Shown: in pieces, positions 14,032 to 26,465 of the stretch
How the letters are laid out: each line of letters opens with the position of its first letter
Numbering within the stretch: position 1 is the stretch's first letter
DNA from: Citrus sinensis
Taxonomy: Eukaryota; Streptophyta; Magnoliopsida; Sapindales; Rutaceae
NCBI RefSeq assembly: GCF_022201045.2
Contig: NC_068559.1
Coordinates: forward strand, 2,330,501-2,394,500
DNA: 64,000 nt
Reading direction: 5' to 3'
Translations under genes and position numbers: made by a program
Notes under the pieces: model-generated
Databases searched by the model: none
What the model was told of the DNA's origin: nothing
Seen by the model: only the letters and a program-made list of their open reading frames with translations

Positions 14032-14949
14032 TAAGGATCGGAAAGATCCGGATCGAATCCGGAGCTGAATGTAAACGCACCCGAGAACAGAATATCCGGA
14101 TCCGATTAATTTATATTAAATTAAAATATATATATTAACTTAAATTAAAAACAAAACCTAAGTCTCTAACTCTAATGTCAATATCGTATTCACACAAACA
14201 CTCGCGGTACTTCACCGGCAACCGCAACCCACAAATTCGTAACGCCCAAATCCCCCAAATCCATAAGGACTATAACACCGTCAGCCTGTCACCATCTGCC
14301 TTGCCTAGGCCTAGTGTCGAAGCCTCGCCTGGGCCCGCTGCTGTCGCTGTACGCTACACGCCTCGCCGTCGTCGAAGCCTAGCCTGAACACGCTGCTGTA
14401 GCTGCCCGCGTCGCCGTCGTCCAGGCCTTGCCTGATTGGACCGTTCTTGCCAGTGATTTTGTCTTTTGTTTCTATTTTTCTGGTATTATTAATTACATGG
14501 CATTTTTATTCTGGTTAATGATTTGGTATTTGGTTGATTGTTTTATTGTATTTAACAAGTTCAATCTAACGTAAAATGTTTAAATTTTAAAATTTTACTG
14601 GCATTTAGTTTTCTTTGCTGAATTCAATTTAATTTAATTTTGAGTATTTTTATTTATTAATTTATTTAATTACTTTAATTAAATGCATCAATTTTTAATA
14701 TAATGTAAATACTTAATTTTTTTTTTCACATACTGTAACCCACTTTATAAATTACTTTAATTAGATTTTGAGATTCGGTTTTAATTTATAAATTGATGAA
14801 TTTTTAAAATTATATTTTAAATTGTTAAATTTACTTTTCGGATCTACATATTGCGGGCGACTCTGTGGATCCGAATATAAAAATGTCAATCCGAATCTGA
14901 ATCCAGATGTAAGTACATCTGGATCTAGATCCGAATTTTGACATCCTTA
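14032..14949. mobile_element. Non-autonomous hAT-like element (relic)
   Basis: The left end (TAAGGATCGGAAAGATCCGG) and the reverse complement of the right end (TAAGGATGTCAAAATTCGGA) align over roughly 50 bases. Both carry repeated ATCCGGAT-type subterminal motifs, typical of plant hAT MITEs. I could not find a clean 8-bp target duplication, so the exact ends are uncertain. No transposase frame is present. The interior holds a GC-rich repeat block and a long AT-rich stretch. The element sits between the divergent SHPRH-like and EIF1AD-like genes. Confidence 0.55.
14316..14434. repeat. GC-rich imperfect tandem repeat inside the hAT-like relic
   Basis: Copies start at about 14316, 14371 and 14419 (spacings 55 and 48, the last copy partial). 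Each begins GTCGAAGCCT or close to it and contains CGCTGCTGT and CGCCGTC. It is far more GC-rich than its flanks, which suggests captured sequence or internal amplification. I see no coding support. Confidence 0.6.
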
Positions 14950-15195
14950 GTCCGACTGTCATCTAATTAAGTGACAGTAACAAATTTTATGAGGGCAATT
15001 TCGTATTTTCATTGTATTATTTGGAATAGAAACGTATAGTTCTGTAAAAACGGGCTTAGACTTGGAAATAGCAGTTTTGTAAGCACATTTGGAGTAAAAT
15101 TCCTCTTCGCGCAAAACCCTAATTTTTGCAAATTTAGGGATTTTAAGTACCTAACTGGTGATTGTTTGATTGTACTCGAAATTAGGGAGAAACCT

Positions 15196-17078
15196 ATGAA
15201 AGGAGGAAGAAAGAATTTGAAGAGGGCAGCGGAAGAGCAAAGCTTAACACTTCAAGATGGTCAAAGTATCATGCAAGTGGTGTCTCTTAGAGGTTCTAAT
15301 CTAATTGAGGTATTCATTAATCCAGAAGTTTACATTTTTATTTAGTTTTGAAATTTTAATTTTGTTTTATTCATTGATCTGTAATAGTGTATGTGGGTTG
15401 TTAATATTAAGTTCACTTTAGCTTGTGGTTTAATTTATTAATGTATGCATTTTACCATAATGCTAGCCATTTTATGCTTCTTAATTGCTTAATATCGTTA
15501 ATTTTATTCAAACATTAGCTCTTAGCATTTGAGTCATTAATTTTAGGCAGCCTTTCAAATAGCTGGTGTTCAATTTTTGTAGGGATCATCTCAGTTCAGT
15601 CCATTTTGTTCAAAGATTAATTTTGCTAATAGTTCGATGTGTTATTAATTGAGAGGATATCTTCAATATTCAATTAATTCATCAAATTTTGACCTCCCCA
15701 ACTCTCTCTGGAATATAGAAATGCTCTTAGTTGTCATATATGGATACGGCAGTATTGCTACAAATAAAATGGATGACTAGATTAATGGCAATTTTTTTCC
15801 TCACACTTGTTGTGAATTTTCTTTACCCTGCATAACAATGAGGTTGTTTCTGTGTTTGCTGAATACGCTTCTAAGGTTCCATTGTATTTCTTCTATATTT
15901 GGCTCTGTCTTTAGGTATTGGATGCAAAAGGTGAGAAATCACTAGCTCTCTTTCCAGCAAAGTTTCAGAAGAGCATGTGGATAAAACGAGGTTCGTTTCA
16001 AATAAGTTCAAATCGAGTCTTCGTTCAAATACTTGAGATTCTAAATCTGCCTATGGATTTGATTTTCGTAATGTGCACTCATTAGTATCATATTTGTTAT
16101 TTGCTTCCTCGGACATTCTACTGTTGGCTTATATTACTTCTCACCTTAAATGTTATATTCTCTGAACAGTCATACATTAGTTTTCTCATTTTCCAATACC
16201 ATCAATATATATAGCGGACTTTGGGAAAAACCGTAAACAGTTGTTTGGAAAGTAGTGGAGGCAGGGGAAGTATCAACTTTGTGAACATTCTGGCTTTCAT
16301 ATGCATTCCAGTGGCTGACATTATCTGATATGCTGGAAAATGAGATTAAGTTGGTCTTCAATTGCGCAGGGAGTTTTGTTGTGGTTGACGAAAGTGGAAA
16401 GGAGAAGGCAATCAAAGATGGCAGCAAGGTGGCTTGTATTGTAACCAAAGTTCTCTTTTATGAACAAGTTCGTGCACTTCAGAAATCTACAGAATGGTGT
16501 GTTCTCTTCACATCTTAGATGTAGCAAATGATCAAATAATTTTCCATATTGCTAGGTCAACTTTCATGTTATTACTCAGGGTAACTAGCAAGTTAAAACC
16601 TAGTTCAGCTGTTTAGTAAAAAATAAACATGAATAAAGCTTCATTAACAAAGTAAATAATGAAATGGAGGTTTTGTATGGTTATAATGTAACCATAAACA
16701 TATGGTTATAATGTAACCATAAAGTTTCAACCATTCAATGGGGCAATTGTACACAATTATAGCTTCCAGATTTGGCCTTTTTTGACTACTTAGCCAATCT
16801 ACAAAATCAATCCTTGCATCTTTTCTTTCGGGCTGATTTTTTGTTGGTTAAACTTTGCTTCTACTACTTCACCCAGGCCAGAGATTTTCAAGTCTACCAA
16901 TTCAGATGATGCTAATGGAAGTTTGGAAAGACAAGCCTGCAACCATGAAGAGAATGATCAATCTGAATCCGATGATGATGATGGACTTCCCCCATTGGAA
17001 GCCAACACCAATAGAATGAAGCCGATGGAGTTGCAGACACAATCAGAATCTGATTCGGAATCAGACACAGATTCATAA
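15196..17078 (+). CDS. EIF1AD-like RNA-binding protein (eIF1A OB-fold domain)
   Basis: Exons 15196-15309, 15915-15990, 16370-16496 and 16877-17078 give 172 aa. Residues ~5-110 form an S1/eIF1A-type OB fold. Recognisable pieces are LTLQDGQSIMQVVSLRGSN, VLDAKGEKSLALFPAKFQKS, MWIKRGSFVVVDE and DGSKVACIVTKVLF. The C-terminal third is an acidic Ser/Asp/Glu tail (QSESDDDDGLPPLE and SESDSESDTDS), as in eukaryotic EIF1AD. The family is nuclear/cytoplasmic RNA-binding, and animal members have been tied to stress response and ribosome maturation; the plant role is unproven. ATG 15196 is the first in frame and gives the basic N-terminus MKGGRKNLKR expected for the family. It is divergently oriented to the SHPRH-like gene. 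Confidence 0.9.
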
Positions 17079-17599
17079 ACTATCAATAACTTCGTGTTCA
17101 GTTTTGAAGATGTAATTTTTTGCACCCCACCAACATAAAGAATGAAACACGGCTACCATTAATTGTTCGTTCATTTGGTTTTAAGTTTCTGATATGAACC
17201 GCCTTTTTTAGTGTCAAATGTCGACAACATAGCACCTATTACCAATTTAAAAGAGCAAATCGAACGACTTGTCGTTACATAACAAGTTACGAGGCACTGT
17301 ATCATCTACGACATGTCTGCCAAGTCAAACTAGACTGAACTTTGAACAAAATAATTAGGAAATATCCGACAGGAAATCTAAAACTGAGAGTCCGGTCGTG
17401 GCGGGAAGCGGGTCGTTAAAAACCATGCCACGTGGTATCATTCCTTCCACGTGTTGATATCAGAACTTCCGAAAAGCCGCCAATAACGAAACGACAACGT
17501 TTCGCACCAGATAGTAAACAACATATAAGCGAGCAACTGTTTTGTTTTGTTGTTAACGCTAGTCTACCAGCTGTTGTCAAGAAAAAGCGGAACGAGAAA
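17079..17599. other. Intergenic between the EIF1AD-like and ABC1-kinase genes
   Basis: 520 bases in a tandem (+/+) arrangement. The first part is the EIF1AD-like 3' UTR. The second part, with CACGTG-containing stretches (CCACGTGG near 17429 and CCACGTGT near 17448), is the ABC1-kinase promoter/5' UTR. The G-box cores suit a light-regulated plastid gene, but this is inference only. Confidence 0.5.
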
Positions 17600-20500
17600 A
17601 TGGCAATTTCAGCATTCAGAGGCACTCGCTTGCCGTTATTGCATCCTCCTCAGGTTGCCTTTCTTACATGTTTCTTAAAATTTTCTCTTCAACTCATCCA
17701 TTTATAAAATAAATAATAATAAATTAAAATTTATTATTAAATTTTTTTTTTTTGGGGATGAATTACAGTTGCCGGCAGTTAGAGGCGTACCATCTGGATT
17801 GAGGAAGTTCAATTACCGGTCAAAGAGATTCACTTTACTTGCTCAGTACTCACAAACACAGGATCTCTTCTCTTCTCGCCTTCAAAGTTCAGTTTTTTTA
17901 TTTTCATTTTTCTAGTCAAATTTCACTAATTATTCTGAAATTATTGGAGTTTTATCAACTGTCATTATATATTTAATTGCAGATAGTATTGAGAACTTGC
18001 CCAAATTGGTGGAGGATATAGTTCAGACATCTATAAACACGGGCCCACGTGGCGCTATACGACTAGCTCAAGGGATACAAGCATTTGTTGGGGTTGGTAG
18101 CGAGTGGCTAACTGATGTATCAAAGGTTTTTTGTTTATGTTTGGTTACTTTTAAATTCTGATTATTTTATCTGTTAATAGTTACAAATTCTGATGTGGGT
18201 CTGTTTTCAGCTAGAGTTTTGTTCGGAATTTTTATATTTTGAGAATGTTGTGAAAATCCTTTAAATTGCAGTCAAGAAGTTCAACCAGTGGATTACCAAC
18301 TGAACTGCAGCTGGGATTGTTGTCCCCTCTGTATTTGCGGAGATTATTTGAACGCATGGGAGCAACTTATATTAAATTGGGCCAGGTGAGGGTCGTAAGT
18401 TAGTTATTCATTCTTTCTTATGTAGAGTATTATGTATAGTGTTTAATCTGGATTCTATTTTGCTAGTTTATAGCATCTTCTCCCACCTTATTCCCTCCAG
18501 AATATGTTGAGGAATTTCAGAACTGTTTTGATAGAACTCCTGCAGTTCCATTTGGAGAGATAAAAAGGACTTTGCTTGAGGATTTAGGAAGGCCAATAGA
18601 AAGTGTTTATGAATATGTTGACCCAACACCGATTGCCTCAGCCTCCGTAGCACAGGTTATTGTTTGTCCCTTCTCCCACCATTTCTGCCTTAGTTGTTTT
18701 TAATATTTCAAGGATACTGATATGGAAATGTTCAATATTCGACTTAGGTTCATGGTGCAAGGCTCCGAGGTTCCCAAGATGATGTAGTCATCAAGGTCTT
18801 GAAACCTGGGATAGAGGATGTATTAGTGGCAGATTTGAACTTTGTTTATGTTGTTGCTCGCATATTGGAGTTCTTGAATCCTGAACTGAGCCGTACATCA
18901 ATGGTAAATTTTGCTCGTTTCCTAGGACCAGAGCGTATGGCTATATAACATATAATTGAGTAGTAAATAAGCCATTAATATGGTTCATTTTATTCCCTTG
19001 ATTTTGTGTTTACTTTTTGTCGGTTTCTCCTCATGTGATCTTTATTTTGACTGACATAGTATTTCTCTTCATCCACGCATTTCCTTTACTCAACTGACCA
19101 CTTTTCTTATTGAAACAATTAACTCTTGTACTTGAGATTTAATCTTTCATCCTTTAGTAGGTTGGTATTGTCAAAGACATACGGGAATCGATGCTTGAAG
19201 AAGTCGACTTTAAGAAGGAGGCTGCAAACATTGAGTCCTTTAGGAGATATCTAGAAGCCATGGGACTCACAAGGCAAGCTACAGCTCCAAAAGTTTATCA
19301 ACACTGCAGCACCCGTCGTGTTCTGACAATGGAGAGGCTATATGGAGTTCCTCTTACCGACCTTGACTCTATAAGCTCCCTTGTTTCTAGTCCAGAGAAC
19401 AGTCTCATAACTGCCCTAAATGTGTGGTATGAACAGGAATTTCACTTGCTTGAAAAATTTTATGGTCTTAGTGGACATGGCCAATGTTAAAAAAATTGAA
19501 CATGTAAATGATATCAACCTGCAGGTTTGGTAGCCTGCTCGCCTGCGAAACATTCCATGCAGATGTTCATGCTGGCAATTTATGGTTGTTGCGTGATGGT
19601 CGGATTGGTTTTCTTGATTTTGGTATTTATTCATCTGTTTCTTCTCACATATGATTGGCTTATAACTCTGGTCTCTTCCTAGATTCTGCAGTTTTTATCA
19701 TGAGTTCTTACTAAATGCTTCATTATTGTTTTGATGATCTGTATGAAACTTGAACTCATCATCGGATGAGGTCTTGATTGTTAAATATTTGTTTAGTGCA
19801 TAATCTGTAGTCTGAGATCTCTCAGTACTAAAAATTTGTCTAAGCTTCATTTTGAGAATATCCAACTGTTCATGCTTGATTAATAATGAGTGTTTCAAGG
19901 AGCCTGTATGTGATCATTATAGGCTAGGGGCTATGAGGGTTTATAGTCATTCCATTAAAGTTACCATTTACTTTCATGCAGTAACACAATCTCAACTTAT
20001 TTTACAGGAATTGTTGGACGTATATCCCCAAAAACATGGGCTGCTATGGATTTGTTTTTGGCATCAATTGCAACCGAAGAATACGAGTCAATGGCTTCAG
20101 CCCTGATTGAAATGGGAGCTACAGACAAGGATATTGACGCTAAGGCCTTTGCTAGAGATTTGGAAAAGATATTTTCATCTATACAGGCAAGTATTAAACT
20201 ACTAAATGCATGCTTTTTATTGTTCTTAAATTTGTTTGTGCCACCTCATTATCAAATTCAATTTGAGCAACCATCTGCTGGGCAATGAACCAGATTGTGA
20301 CTAGCTAAGCTTGCTTAACTGACAATGTTGTTTATTCTTACTTGTCTTTCTGACTATTTGTATCCATGATCCTTATATTCTAGTCAACTGTGTTTTGAAT
20401 GTATGCAGGAACTGGATACAGAATTAGTTGTTGCAACAGCCAGAGGAACAACTACAAATACTACTGCTGTGTCTGCAAATATAGTGGTTGATGAGAGACA

Positions 20501-21193
20501 GATGAATGCTCTTTTCCTTGATCTTGTAAGCTGATCTGTTTAAATTTTTTCCATGACTGCATAAGCTTCAATACGGCTACATATAATGCGTACACCATTT
20601 AAATTTCCTCGAGCTCATCAGTCGTTCTTGATCTCCTAATTACCAAATGTTACTGCTGTGGCCTTAGGTGACACTTTTGCAGCCTTTGAATATCCAGAAA
20701 GAAAGTCATGAATCGTTTTCACTTTTACCTCTAATTCACAGCTATGAATTATGTATTAGAAAAATAAATTTGTGTGTATGGACATAGAGTGTGAAAAAGG
20801 GTAATCATCACATGTCAATTTTTTGGGGTATAGAGGGTGAGAAATGAGCAAGGATTCGGAATATGCAGAAGTCAGACCAGGAAAGCATGCAAACAATTCT
20901 GGAAAGGGATTATAAGATTTTGTTGAAATAGATTTAGTTGTTAAATCTGATTAATCTTTGCTCTACATGGTTTCAATTCCTTGTGCCTAATGTTTGTTTT
21001 ATTTTTATGACAGCTTCGGGTTAGCGAGTCCTATGGACTGAAATTCCCTAGAGAGTTTGCACTTCTCTTGAAGCAGCTTCTGTATTTTGATCGGTATACG
21101 CGATTGTTGGCCCCCAACATGAACATGCTTCAGGACCAGAGAATTTCCATAGTCTCAAATCGAAGAAACAGATATAGAGACAGTTTCAAATGA
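17600..21193 (+). CDS. Chloroplast ABC1-like (UbiB/ABC1K family) atypical kinase
   Basis: Exons 17600-17653, 17769-17886, 17983-18125, 18272-18385, 18467-18655, 18748-18903, 19161-19426, 19525-19622, 20008-20186, 20409-20525 and 21014-21193 give 537 aa. The N-terminal ~50 residues (MAISAFRGTRLP...) resemble a plastid transit peptide. ABC1 motifs are intact: KxGQ (YIKLGQ, 138-143), the Ala-rich loop ASASVAQVHGA, ExD (LEEVD, about 270-274), HADVHAGN (358-365) and FLDFG (376-380). ABC1Ks act in thylakoids and plastoglobules in prenylquinone metabolism and photosynthetic stress responses. The size suggests the ABC1K10-like plant group, but I cannot place the subfamily surely. The intron after exon 9 begins GC rather than GT, and the reading phase requires it. 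Confidence 0.92.
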
Positions 21194-22481
21194 ACCTATC
21201 AAGTAAATGTATTGTTTATAAGGATTTCACATACAAGAAAAAGCTGCTTGGAGCACAATTTGAGTTAGTCACACATTCCCCGGGCAAAAGCTGAGATTTT
21301 CAGTGAATGAAAGTATTGTAGTAGCTTTGTGTATTGCTTAAGTGAGTATGTTATTAGTAACTAACTACATTATTGAAGGACTGAAATCAAAACCAAAAGA
21401 AAAGTAAAATTTTGAAAATCATCCTCAAAAATGGTGCAGCTTCACCGATAAGGAACAAACCTGATCAAAGTCTTCACTTTATATGAATTGCATGCATGCA
21501 GTAACAGGTGGCGGCAAGAGATGGATGATTCATATTTCACACGCCTTACCCGCGCCGATAGTAACATATTTGCCACTCAAGTTGGTCTATTAGTGGACTC
21601 TCATACATGTACGTTCATATGAGTTGAAATCTCTGTACTCTCAGAAATGCACGCCCTGCATTTGAATATTGCCTGCGAGCGGGTGCATAATAGTTGCCCT
21701 ACAGTCATGCTGATTTATCGTTTGTCATTGTTTCAACTTATGATTATGTTCTCTGATGAATGTTGGGGGGATGTCTGATAAAGAATGATAGGTGATTAAG
21801 TGTTTATGGTGCCACGATTTGCAATCTTTGTTTTTTTTGGTTTCCGGCGATGGTTAGATAATAAAGTGCAAGATTCAAATAAATTTTCTACACTTTTTTG
21901 GTCTAGGGTTTTCATTCCAACGCAGCTGCAATATAGGAAGATTATCTGAATTTTAAGTACAAAACTAATGCAGTTATTGTAATTGGAAATTGGGAGAAAA
22001 AAAAAAAAAAGGAAGAAACTATACTAACTGAATCCAAATTTCCGGTGAGAATGGCATCTGCACTCTTTAATTATGCCCATGTCAACATTCTCTCAATTTG
22101 TATACAGTTCTGTACTAGTTTAGAATGTATCAGAGTTCACTGCTCGTAACAAAACTGAATGAACAAAAATCTGAATATTTATTCTACATGATCAAAGGGT
22201 CCACTGTACATTACAAAACTGAACAAATAAGATAGAATTTTTTTCCAGTTTCTATCATGCAAAAATGAAAACCTTATTTTATACTTCTAATATATACTTC
22301 AGAACAATGAATTCAATTCTATGCCAATTATATAAATATAAAGAACCTATATGTATTGAGAAAAACCTCAAAAAATTATCGGGTGAGCAACAAGTAACGA
22401 ACCACTGCTTTTCTCACCTTCCACGTCCATATGTTGCATTGTTTCGAGCAAACTCTTTTTGTTTTGTGACCTCAGGTTTCT
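21194..22481. other. Intergenic between convergent ABC1K and EDR4-like genes
   Basis: Contains the two 3' UTRs. It is AT-rich with an A-run near 21999-22012. I see no gene or bounded element. Confidence 0.5.
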
Positions 22482-25400
22482 TTATATGTAGTGTGAGCTT
22501 GTCCCAGAGCTAGATGGACCAGACCCTTTTAGCACTTGGCTAGGAGAAGAATATCCCATCAGCTGGTGAAGAGGGGAACCTTTTGCTGGCAACTCCTCAA
22601 TTTCTGAAGATATTTTCCCTGGTCTGGATTTATTCAAGGAAGGCTCTGGTGATGCTTGTGTTTCCACAGGATTCTTATTTTTGTTTCCAGGCTGTTTTCT
22701 AACAAACTGTGGCCTCTCTTTCATTGACTCAGAAGAATCATATGAAAAATTTCTGCCACCTGTGATTCCCTGGCCATTGCGAAATGGTGCAATGATAACA
22801 GGATCTCCATCAGTAGAGCAACTTTTACAATGTGATAGTCCATAATCATCTGAGCAGGAGACAGGGTCAGCAGGTGAACAACCGTTGCCACGAGAAGAAG
22901 AAACTGAATTTCTTCTATTAATAGCATCATTGTAGTCAACAAGCTGACTAGGTGAAGGGGTTGCAGCCTCTGGTGTATATGGAACTATGTGAGTTCTTCT
23001 TTTAAGTGAGAACTTAAGAACCTTAGAACAAGCACCACACCTTAGCAGATGGAACCTCCTTTTGAAGACAAGAAAATCTGCTGGGAGCTGCAGTGGATAC
23101 AAGCAACTGTAACAAGTTATGAAAGGGGCGCCTCCAGCTGTGGGACGGAGATGTCTCTTTGCCACGAAATGTTTCTCCTTCAAACAATGATCTTCGTGCC
23201 TTTGATAATCAGACTTGGTTTCACAGTGCCATAGGGGGAATTTGGAGTCTGCAAATTGTTGGGGGCTTGAGGGACAAGGGCCATTGGAATTGTAACAACT
23301 GGCACCAGAGTGGACGGGGAAGCTACGGAGTCCTTTATTATGAGAAAGGAAGGGTGGAGGCAATGGCACTGAGCACTGCAAGTCTTGCGAATAGCAATGC
23401 ATATAGGAGCAGCTCATATGCTGTCTATTGGCTGTTGCTTCCCCTGAGAAGGGTATGTGTGGGAGTTTATGCTGGTGAGGCCAGTTGCTCACCGGCATCC
23501 TTCTTTCAGCACACCTATAATAGTCATGTAAAAATTCATCTTCGGGTATCTCACTACTGTTCTGGGCAGGATTATACTTCTCCATACTAGCAATGCCTGC
23601 GGAAACCCTTCTATTTGCCTTTTCATTTACATGGCAAGTTTTGTTAATTCGATCCTGCAGTTCATAAACCATTTTCAGCAGTTTGATCTTTTCCTGTTCA
23701 CCTGGGCTGTGATGGAACTCATCTTGCAATGGACTGGATGTGCTAACACTTTCATAGCCAGCTGGAAAACGTCTTTGATAGAAAGGCAATGGAGATGCAA
23801 ATTCATCATCCTGTAATCTTGTCACATTGCTTACTGGAAGGCCATGTCCTGTGGATCCTAGCAACTCATCCCCACTCCACTTCCTGTAATCTGTGATATA
23901 AGGCCTTGTATCAGGCGAAGCTGATGAATGATTCCTGGGATGTTGCATTTTGGAATTACCATTCATAATGCTATTCCCCAGTATCAACTTGTCCCTTCTG
24001 CACCGTTTTTCAGATGTAACGGAGTTCGCAACCTGGAAAGTATTTTCATGTAAATTCACATGCTGGTGAGGGACTTGGTCATCCGCTCCATCATATGACG
24101 AGACACTGCCATCATACTCATAAGAGTTTCTGAATCTGGGGGATTTAGCCTTGAAGTATTCAGCTTTGCTGCTGACGTCAGATTGGGGGCTGAAAAAATC
24201 TCTGCGTTCATAACTGAGGTTGACATTCATCTGACGCTGCTTTGGCTGTTCATCGGGGGAAGATAAAAGAACATCCGATGAAAAGCTTTCTGCTGCCAGC
24301 TTATGAGAAGTAACAGTAGAATTGTTTTCCTTTCCTGCCATGTTGTCAGTAGTTGAGCTTCTCACAGTTGTATTACTCTGACTATTAACGTCCTCTGCCA
24401 ATTTTGCTCCGGCATGCGGTGAGCTCATCTCATTTAACTCCACTTCTGAATTTGCTCTCGCCAATTGAGACAGATCTTCATTTTCATGATTAGCATCCTC
24501 AAATGATGAACAAACTTTAATGGAAACTCCAGGCTGTTTGATGTTGCAATCCTGAGACTCATAGTGATCACTTTTGTTGTTTTGATCTTCATCTGATGAA
24601 TTTAACTCTTCAGAATTTGCAACACTGCAATCTCTGGATAGTTGTTTATCCAAAGAACATTCACCTGATGAAGGAAGAATTGCTTTTTGACTAGAGCTGC
24701 TAGATTCCCCACTCTCAGAAACATGATCTCTCGATATTTTTTGGTCCCCTCCATAGTTTTGGTCCAAAGAACATTCACCTGAGGAAGGAAGAATTGCATT
24801 TTGGCTAGAGCTGCTAGATTCTCCATCTTTGGAGACATGATCTGTGGATATTTTTTGGTCCCCTCCACTGTTTTGGTCCAAAGAACATTCACCTGAGGAA
24901 GGAAGAATTGAATTTTGGCTAGAGCTGCTAGATTCTCCATCTTCAGAGACATGATCTGTGGATATTTTTTGGTCCCCTCCACTGTTTTGGTCCAAAGAAC
25001 ATTCACCTGAGGAAGGAAGAATTTGTTTTTGACTAGAGCTGCAAGCTTCTCCATCTTCAGAGATATGATCTCCGGATTGTTTTTGATCCCCTTCCCCATT
25101 TTGGTCCAAGGAACGTCCAGCCGAGGAAGGAAGATTTTCTTGTTGACTGGAGTTGCTACATTCTCCAACCTCAAAGACATGATATCTGAACATTTTTTGA
25201 TCTCCTCCCTGGTTTTGATCCGAACAACATTCGGCTGAAGAAGGAAGAATTGCTTTTTGCTTAGAGCTGCCAGGTTCTCCAACCTCAGAGACATGATTCG
25301 ACTCATTCATCTGAGCAGTTTCTGTCTCATGTGAGACAGAAGTAGTGCCATTGGCATTTTTCTTTCGATTTTTTACTGCAGGCAGGAAGAAAATTGGTAG

Positions 25401-25874
25401 AAGTTAGTTAACAAACTTAATCCATCAAAGAAATCTTAGTAGAAGGAATTCATGGCATTGAAATTACATGTATCAAGGATGGCTTAGCAATATAAGAACT
25501 TATATCAATTAGCAAACACTCCGTACAATGGAGAGTACCACTATTCAAAATCTTACACTAAAAGACTATGTCAATCTAACAAGAGTAATTACATCCTTAA
25601 TTTCAGTCAAATAGAGAAAAATTTTAGAGTAGACCGATAAATTGGAGAACCAAATCATCCTAAGCACACTCCTCAACAGTTTAGAATTTCTAATCTCACA
25701 TGACAAGAATGATATACCATAGTTTCTTACTGAGTAGTCTCTTAAGTAGTTACCTTGCAGAACAGTGCCACATCCACCACACTTGTATACTGGAATATTT
25801 GGTGGCTCTGGAAGCAGCATTCGACATCTTGGGCATCTAACCACTCGAACACTATGAGTTGGTCCACTCTCCAT
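22482..25874 (-). CDS. EDR4-like protein (N-terminal zinc ribbon, C-terminal DUF3133)
   Basis: Exons 25874-25754 and 25375-22482 give 1004 aa. The N-terminus is a C4 zinc ribbon (Cys14, 17, 32, 35: RCPRCRMLLPEPPNIPVYKC...). A Ser-rich acidic tandem-repeat block follows, then a long disordered Ser-rich region. The second cysteine cluster, near 793-830 (CYSCLYPLQLPADF ... LLRCGACSKVLKFSL), is the DUF3133 'probable zinc-ribbon' hallmark of Arabidopsis ENHANCED DISEASE RESISTANCE 4. EDR4 modulates resistance to powdery mildew and is linked to membrane trafficking; the same role here is inferred. ATG 25874 is chosen because the upstream in-frame codon is TTG. The 5' region beyond has extra AG/GT signals, so 5' UTR introns are likely. 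Convergent with the ABC1K gene. Confidence 0.9.
24630..25292 (-). repeat. 38-residue (114-bp) coding tandem repeat in the EDR4-like gene
   Basis: Five complete units plus one 31-residue partial unit, each starting V/I-[SF]-E/K/S-x-GE. They share SILPSSGECSLDQN-like cores and end GGDQKxSxDH. The period is exactly 114 bp. Units 3 to 5 are nearly identical and units 1 and 2 are more diverged. Because the period is a multiple of three, copy number can change without breaking the frame. Confidence 0.95.
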
Positions 25875-26434
25875 ATTCCTCAAGATGTATGCTTTATGCA
25901 GTCAATTAGATTCCAACACTAACTTCAACACAGTACAGAGTTCATAATTAAACCCAGATTCAACCATGAACGAAGCGGCTTGTTGTAAGATTATACAGTC
26001 CCATGCCTGCAAAATTGGCATCGTTACAGAAGTTAAAGTTTAAAGTAGAAAGAGAAACTTAAGAAACTGTCATCATAAAGCAAGTGAACAAAGTTGTTAA
26101 AGTAGTAATAAGGTATCAATCTTTTTAACACTTTGGCAGCCAGACGGAGAGATTCTTAAATTTCAGCTCAAAAGAAATACAAATGTAAAACAACCCATTG
26201 AAATAATTTCATCTCTTTAAACAGATATGTTGTCTAAAACAAGCTTTGTATTTTCCCTTGATCAAATCAAGAATGAATCAAGCAGCAATCCGAGATCTAC
26301 TAAACTGGGAAAAACACACTAATTAAGGGCATCAAAATATCTAATTTTAATCAATAACCTATCAACAAGCCACTGCTAGCAAATTAACTAACAGAATAGA
26401 ATTATGCAACGGTCAACATCAGACGTATGCAGAC

Positions 26435-26465
<31 letters not shown>

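Noticed and set aside
22721-23590. Open frames on both strands within the EDR4-like exon (for example 143 codons on +)
   Set aside because: Antisense or shifted-frame shadows of the long coding exon with no family resemblance.
24602-25306. A second long open frame (234 codons) on the minus strand across the EDR4-like repeat
   Set aside because: The 114-bp period is a multiple of three, so one open unit in another frame repeats as open. It has no domain or composition of its own and overlaps the real zinc-ribbon protein.
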